From the NCBI GenBank assembly GCA_002309155.1, contig DBXB01000006.1:27290-36854 (forward strand): a stretch of DNA of 9,565 nucleotides. The letters are read 5' to 3'. Within the stretch, counting starts at the first letter, position 1; every line of letters begins with the position of its first letter. The notes below the pieces were generated by a model. That model was not told where the DNA came from, made no database searches, and worked only from the letters and a program-made list of their open reading frames with translations. The position numbers were made by a program, and so were the translations under genes. The stretch comes from Bacteroidales bacterium UBA1223. Its GTDB lineage: Bacteria; Bacteroidota; Bacteroidia; Bacteroidales; P3. This document shows positions 6,030 to 9,565 of this stretch, in pieces.

Positions 6030-7448
6030 GGTTTTAACTTTTAGTCCCAGTCCTGCGGCGAGGTCGAGCATCATATCCCATGCCGCCTGTCTGTCGTTGG
6101 GGATGGTGCCCTCGAGGATGGCATCCTTGATGGCATCCTTGATAACACCTATCTCGTGACAAGGACCGATACCGAAAGTCTGCATGATATCGAGACCGCT
6201 GACAGGAGGCTGGAAATTGCGGATGCGGTCCTTCTCCTCGAGTTCCACTAGTTTGCGCCGCACCAGCTTGTAGTTGTCGCGGAAGCGTTTCTTCTTCTCT
6301 TCCTTCTTAGAAGTGATATCCGCCTCGCAGAGAATCATCAGGTCGTCGATGTCGTCGCCAGCCTCAAAGAGCAGGCGGCGGACTGCGGAGTCGGTGACGA
6401 TATCCTCGGAAATCACTATGGGACGCAGGTGCAACAAGACCAGTTTCTCGACATACTTCATCTTGGCGTCGAGGGGAAGCCTCATGCGTTTGAAGATACG
6501 TTTCACCATCTGAGAGCCTTTGACCTCATGACCGTGGAAAGTCCATCCCAGTCTTTCGTCATAACGTTTCGTCGCAGGTTTGCCGATATCGTGGAGCAAT
6601 GCCGCCCATCGCAGCCAGAGGTCGTCAGACTTTTCGGCGACATTGTCAAGGACCTCGAGGGTGTGGTAGAAATTGTCTTTATGGGCTCTCCCGTCGACGG
6701 TCTCCACCCCTTTCAGGTTGACGAGTTCAGGGAAGAAAATCTGCAAGAGACCGGATTTGTAAAGCAGACTGATGCCCGTCGAAGGATGTTGAGAGAGCAG
6801 TATTTTGTTAAACTCCGATGTTATGCGTTCCTGAGAGATAATCCTCAGCCGCTCGGCATTGTCGACGATAGCCTTGAAGCAGTTGTCCTCGATAGTAAAT
6901 CCAAGTTGCGAGGCGAAGCGAACAGCACGCATCATGCGGAGTGGGTCGTCGCTGAAAGTCACCAGAGGGTCGAGGGGGGTACGGAGCAGTCCCTCGTTGA
7001 GATCCCGAATGCCACCGAAGGGGTCAACCAACGTTCCGAAATTGTCGTGGTTGAGTCCCACAGCCATAGCGTTGATGGTGAAATCACGACGGTTCTGGTC
7101 ATCCTCAAGGGTGCCGTCCTCGACTATCGGTTTACGGCTGTCGCGGTGATATGATTCACGGCGGGCGCCGACAAACTCTATCTCCCAGTCGATATTGTCA
7201 TAATGATAGACAAACTGTGCCGTGCCGAAGTTTTTGTAGACATGGACCTCTATCGCCGGATTGATGCGGCGTGCCACCTCCTCAGCCAGGGCTATGCCAC
7301 TGCCCACACAGACTATGTCGATATCCGAACAGGGTCTTTGCAGGAAATAGTCACGCACCACACCGCCTACAGCGTATGCGGCGATGCCAAGACTGTCGGC
7401 GACTTGGCCGACGATGGAATAGATAGGATGTGACAGCTGAACGTCCAT
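6027..7448 (-). CDS. cca: CCA-adding tRNA nucleotidyltransferase with HD domain
   Basis: This class II nucleotidyltransferase of the CCA-adding/poly(A) polymerase family adds or repairs the 3' CCA of tRNA using CTP and ATP. The 473-residue product has the nucleotidyltransferase motif GGVVRD (28-33), metal-binding aspartates in SDIDIV (41-46), RRDFTINAMA (120-129), DPFGG (142-146) and the RNA-binding helix segment DDPLRMMRAVRFA (167-179). An HD phosphohydrolase-type domain follows, with LLHDIGK (284-290) and further histidines (His257, His307). This domain order is common in bacterial family members. Poly(A) polymerase activity cannot be excluded from sequence, but CCA addition is more likely. 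It starts 13 bp after the MORN lipoprotein stop, so the two are probably co-transcribed. The stop codon lies at the edge of the GTTCAAA array. Confidence 0.94.
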   Translation of the reverse strand: MDVQLSHPIYSIVGQVADSLGIAAYAVGGVVRDYFLQRPCSDIDIVCVGSGIALAEEVARRINPAIEVHVYKNFGTAQFVYHYDNIDWEIEFVGARRESYHRDSRKPIVEDGTLEDDQNRRDFTINAMAVGLNHDNFGTLVDPFGGIRDLNEGLLRTPLDPLVTFSDDPLRMMRAVRFASQLGFTIEDNCFKAIVDNAERLRIISQERITSEFNKILLSQHPSTGISLLYKSGLLQIFFPELVNLKGVETVDGRAHKDNFYHTLEVLDNVAEKSDDLWLRWAALLHDIGKPATKRYDERLGWTFHGHEVKGSQMVKRIFKRMRLPLDAKMKYVEKLVLLHLRPIVISEDIVTDSAVRRLLFEAGDDIDDLMILCEADITSKKEEKKKRFRDNYKLVRRKLVELEEKDRIRNFQPPVSGLDIMQTFGIGPCHEIGVIKDAIKDAILEGTIPNDRQAAWDMMLDLAAGLGLKVKT

Positions 7449-7461
7449 ACTAAGTCAGTAA

Positions 7462-8190
7462 TCAATGAGCGTCGAAGTCCTGGCGGCCCGCCAAATTACC
7501 CGCCTCGTCGTAGAATTCCCACACATTGGCGCGTTTGCCGTTGATGTAGAATCCTCGGAAGAAAGGTATTCCCGTCTCACGGTAGGAGTTGTACAGACCG
7601 TTTTCCACACCGCCGGAATAGTTAGCTTCCAGCATCTTCTGACCGTTAGCATAATAGAACTCCCATCTACCCTCTTTCAATCCTCCCACGGTCTTGCCAA
7701 CCATATTGATGGTGTAGTTATCGTTGAAACGGAACCACATCTCCACGTTGCCATTGTAATAAATCACAGAAAGTGGTCGGCGGTCGGCGGTAAGTTCGAT
7801 GACGGCCATCGAATCATAAGGTTGGTCATAGAACGCTTCGCCATTGTCTTTATAGAACACCCAGTCGTGACCCAGAGAGTCGCCCTTGCCGAAATTGCCA
7901 CGGGCATGGAGGTTGCCGTTAGGATAATAGAAACTCCAGACGCCCGACGGTTTATCGTCAGAGAAATGCTTTTCATACATCAGAGTGCCGTCCTCGTAGT
8001 ACTGTTTCTCGCCCAGACGGGTCAGCTGTCCTGCCTTGCCGTCAACAACGGTGAAGACAAGTTTCTTGGCGCCATTGGGATAGGTAGAGAAGACAGTGTC
8101 GTAAGGGCGGTTGCATGATGCGAGAAACGCAAGGCATCCCACTGCCAACAGCAGAAAAGCTCTACGGAAAAAGGTATTGATGGAATTCAT
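7462..8190 (-). CDS. MORN-type repeat lipoprotein (YwqK-like)
   Basis: This 242-residue protein has a type II signal peptide: positively charged FFRR, a hydrophobic core, and lipobox LASC with Cys26. The mature region is built of about seven imperfect 22-24-residue MORN_2-like repeats with the pattern (F/Y)YxxGxxxxxxxFxxGxxxGxW. They are clearest at SFYYPNGNLHARGNF (86-100), EFYYANGQKMLEANY (177-191), SYRETGIPFFRGFY (202-215) and EFYDEAGNLAGRQDF (225-239). Such proteins are common, poorly understood envelope lipoproteins in Bacteroidota. Some are annotated as toxin-antitoxin YwqK components by similarity, which I would not infer here. Its partner downstream is cca, with a 13-bp gap. A weak -7-like CACTTTTG lies on the minus strand at 8225-8218, but no -33 is evident. 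Its function is unknown. Confidence 0.8.
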   Translation of the reverse strand: MNSINTFFRRAFLLLAVGCLAFLASCNRPYDTVFSTYPNGAKKLVFTVVDGKAGQLTRLGEKQYYEDGTLMYEKHFSDDKPSGVWSFYYPNGNLHARGNFGKGDSLGHDWVFYKDNGEAFYDQPYDSMAVIELTADRRPLSVIYYNGNVEMWFRFNDNYTINMVGKTVGGLKEGRWEFYYANGQKMLEANYSGGVENGLYNSYRETGIPFFRGFYINGKRANVWEFYDEAGNLAGRQDFDAH

Positions 8191-8247
8191 AATATGTCGA
8201 AGAAATTTATTTTAAGCAAAAGTGAATTAGAGATGGGGGTGAAGGGA

Positions 8248-8311
8248 GTTTAATTGTTTAATTGTTTAATTGTTGATATGTTGATAAGGTGATATGGTGA
8301 ATTGTATCTAA
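8248..8311. repeat. 8-bp degenerate tandem array (GTTTAATT to GTTGATAT)
   Basis: Eight successive 8-bp units are seen: GTTTAATT three times (8248, 8256, 8264), then GTTGATAT, GTTGATAA, GGTGATAT, GGTGAATT and GTATCTAA. Similarity decays gradually from left to right. The array lies in the 147-bp gap between the MeaB stop and the MORN lipoprotein start. A single GTTTAATT also occurs at 1022-1029, upstream of the acyl-CoA dehydrogenase. Confidence 0.75.
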
Positions 8312-8341
8312 AGTTAAAGTCAAAGTTATAGTTAAGGTTAA
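8312..8341. repeat. 6-bp degenerate tandem array (AGTTAA) at the MeaB stop
   Basis: Five 6-bp units (AGTTAA, AGTCAA, AGTTAT, AGTTAA, GGTTAA) directly continue the octamer array and run into the MeaB stop codon, whose complement TTA is at 8338-8340. The change from an 8-bp to a 6-bp period occurs at 8311/8312. Confidence 0.68.
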
Positions 8342-9438
8342 TTAAGTTCAAAGAGAGTCTCGGCGGCGGCATAGGCACTCACCTTGTTTTCAAGGATGTC
8401 GTGGCGAGCCTGCTCAAGGCGTTCCTCCATACCGGGGGTGTTATAGAATCGTTCTTTCAGTGTGTTCTCGATAGTCTCGTCAAGAATACGGAGGTTCTGC
8501 TGTTGTCTTTTGTGGTAGAAATAACCGTTCTTCTTGGTGAACGCCACATATTCGAGGACATTATTCCAAATCTCTTTCAATCCTTCCTTGCTGTATGCCG
8601 AGCAGCACAGCACAGGCACTGTCCACTCCGACTCAGGCATAGGAAATAGATGGAGAGCGTTGCGGAACTGCTGTGCGGCGAGTTTGGATTTGGTCTCGTC
8701 GATATCGCTTTTGTTTATGGCAATCATATCCGCCATCTCCATGATGCCTCGTTTTATGCCCTGCAGTTCGTCACCCGTATTAGCCAGTTGGATAAGCAGG
8801 AAGAAGTCGACCATGGAATGAGCCGCCACCTCAGACTGACCCACGCCAACGGTCTCGACAATGACAGTGTCGAAGCCTGCCGCCTCACAGAGAAGGATAA
8901 TCTCACGTGTCTTGCGTGCCACACCGCCGAGGGAACCTGCAGATGGGGAGGGACGGATAAAAGCGTTGGGGTCGGTAGAAAGTTCCTCCATACGGGTCTT
9001 GTCGCCCAAGATGCTGCCCTTGGATCGTTCGCTGCTGGGGTCGATAGCCAGCACCGCAACCTTATGGTTCAGTCCTGTAAGCATCTTACCAAGAGACTCG
9101 ATGAGGGTGCTCTTGCCAGCTCCGGGAACACCGGTTATGCCAAGACGGACGGATTTGCCACTATAGGGCAGACATTGTTCGATTACCTGCTGAGCTTTCT
9201 TGCGGTGCTCGAAGCGGGAGCTCTCGACGAGAGTGATGGCACGGGAAAGCATCACCCTGTCGCCATGGATTATGCCGTCGACGAGTTCCTCGACAGAGGG
9301 TTCCGAACGTTTCAGAGCACGCATTTTTTCGATGTAAAAATTGCTTATTTGCTCAGGTTGCTCAACACCCTCTTGCACATTCAAAGCACTGTCGTAATCA
9401 AAATTTGAATAAGTTTTCTTATCCTTCTCATCCATCAT
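8338..9438 (-). CDS. meaB: MeaB/ArgK-type G3E GTPase, methylmalonyl-CoA mutase chaperone
   Basis: SIMIBI-class GTPase that loads and protects the adenosylcobalamin-dependent methylmalonyl-CoA mutase, the enzyme of the succinate-propionate route used by many Bacteroidales. The 366-residue product has Walker A GVPGAGKST (103-111), the AIDPSSERSKGS segment (131-142) with GDKTRM (145-150), the switch-like ETVGVGQSE (195-203), NKSD (242-245) for guanine recognition, and a helical C-terminal dimerisation region. ATG ATG at 9438 and 9435 are both possible starts. The first 45 residues, before the family core, are poorly conserved-looking and acidic. The mutase genes are not in this window. The old ArgK (arginine transport kinase) label for this family is considered wrong. 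The stop codon overlaps a 6-bp tandem array. Confidence 0.95.
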   Translation of the reverse strand: MMDEKDKKTYSNFDYDSALNVQEGVEQPEQISNFYIEKMRALKRSEPSVEELVDGIIHGDRVMLSRAITLVESSRFEHRKKAQQVIEQCLPYSGKSVRLGITGVPGAGKSTLIESLGKMLTGLNHKVAVLAIDPSSERSKGSILGDKTRMEELSTDPNAFIRPSPSAGSLGGVARKTREIILLCEAAGFDTVIVETVGVGQSEVAAHSMVDFFLLIQLANTGDELQGIKRGIMEMADMIAINKSDIDETKSKLAAQQFRNALHLFPMPESEWTVPVLCCSAYSKEGLKEIWNNVLEYVAFTKKNGYFYHKRQQQNLRILDETIENTLKERFYNTPGMEERLEQARHDILENKVSAYAAAETLFELN

Positions 9439-9491
9439 AGCACACTGACATTAAAGAGATTGTAAGTATTCTTTGCGTTATAAACTAAATA

Positions 9492-9499
9492 CAAAGATA
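9492..9499 (-). promoter_or_regulatory. Candidate leftward promoter -7 element for meaB
   Basis: The minus strand reads TATCTTTG from 9499 to 9492, a match to TAnnTTTG about 54 bp upstream of the first meaB ATG. The nearest upstream TTG (9532-9530) is 30 bp away, too far for a standard -33, so the call rests on the -7 box and its position. Confidence 0.5.
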
Positions 9500-9518
9500 A
9501 GACATTTTTAAAAAAATT

Positions 9519-9548
9519 TTGCCACATATCAAAAATTGCGTACTTTTG
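9519..9548 (+). promoter_or_regulatory. Rightward promoter for a gene beyond the right edge
   Basis: TTG at 9519-9521 and TACTTTTG at 9541-9548 are separated by 19 bp, a near-ideal Bacteroidota promoter. The surrounding TGCGTACTTTTGCA matches the SGNH promoter core TGCGTACATTTGCA in 13 of 14 positions. Transcription would start near 9555. The gene it serves is not in the window. Confidence 0.72.
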
Positions 9549-9565
9549 CACCCGATTTCACGGCG

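Noticed and set aside
5787..6159. Small plus-strand proteins made of SSKFKVQ repeats
   Set aside because: The repeated peptide is just the 21-bp (three-unit) reading of GTTCAAA. The frames overlap miaA and cca antisense and have no start context.
7462..8190. Toxin-antitoxin component (YwqK label)
   Set aside because: Only the MORN-like repeat pattern supports it. There is no partner toxin or immunity gene, and a lipoprotein signal points to an envelope role.
9439..9565. tRNA or small RNA gene in the right-edge gap
   Set aside because: No cloverleaf or stable hairpin is seen. The AT-rich stretch is explained by two divergent promoters.

Overview
The window looks like chromosomal DNA from a member of the Bacteroidales (Bacteroidota). 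Its promoters fit the Bacteroidota -7 element TAnnTTTG rather than a sigma-70 -10 box. No clear Shine-Dalgarno sequences were noticed. The protein set (butyryl-CoA-type dehydrogenase, MeaB, a Bacteroidota-style AnmK, lipoproteins with L-x-x-C boxes) agrees with this. I cannot assign a genus. No rRNA, tRNA, CRISPR array, transposase, phage gene or defence gene is visible.

Layout, left to right. (1) A leftward cluster reads RidA (2641-2264), then a CotH-family lipoprotein (2254-1094), then an acyl-CoA dehydrogenase (1004 to beyond the left edge). (2) A rightward pair is driven from a divergent promoter region at about 2695-2763: a membrane-anchored SGNH-hydrolase-like protein (2773-3807) and AnmK (3823-4878), the anhydromuramic acid kinase of cell-wall recycling. 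(3) A leftward block faces AnmK: a MORN-repeat lipoprotein (8190-7462), CCA-adding tRNA nucleotidyltransferase (7448-6027) and MiaA (5830-4934). The last two both act on tRNA. (4) MeaB, the G-protein chaperone of methylmalonyl-CoA mutase, is leftward at 9438-8338. A rightward promoter at 9541 serves a gene beyond the right edge.

The genes are mostly housekeeping. The unusual part lies between them. Six of the eight genes whose 3' ends are inside the window end at, or inside, an array of short tandem repeats. The unit length differs by site: 9 bp (CTAGAnnnY) at three places, 7 bp (GTTCAAA) at one, and 8 bp running into 6 bp at another. The two genes without an array are followed within 9-13 bp by the next gene. 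The two 5'-to-5' gaps carry promoters and no array. The arrays supply the miaA stop codon, encode the C-terminal tail of the SGNH protein, and enclose a separate structured segment of about 60 bp between cca and miaA. I see no sign of a new enzymatic or defence system. The 3'-anchored repeat family is the feature most worth following.
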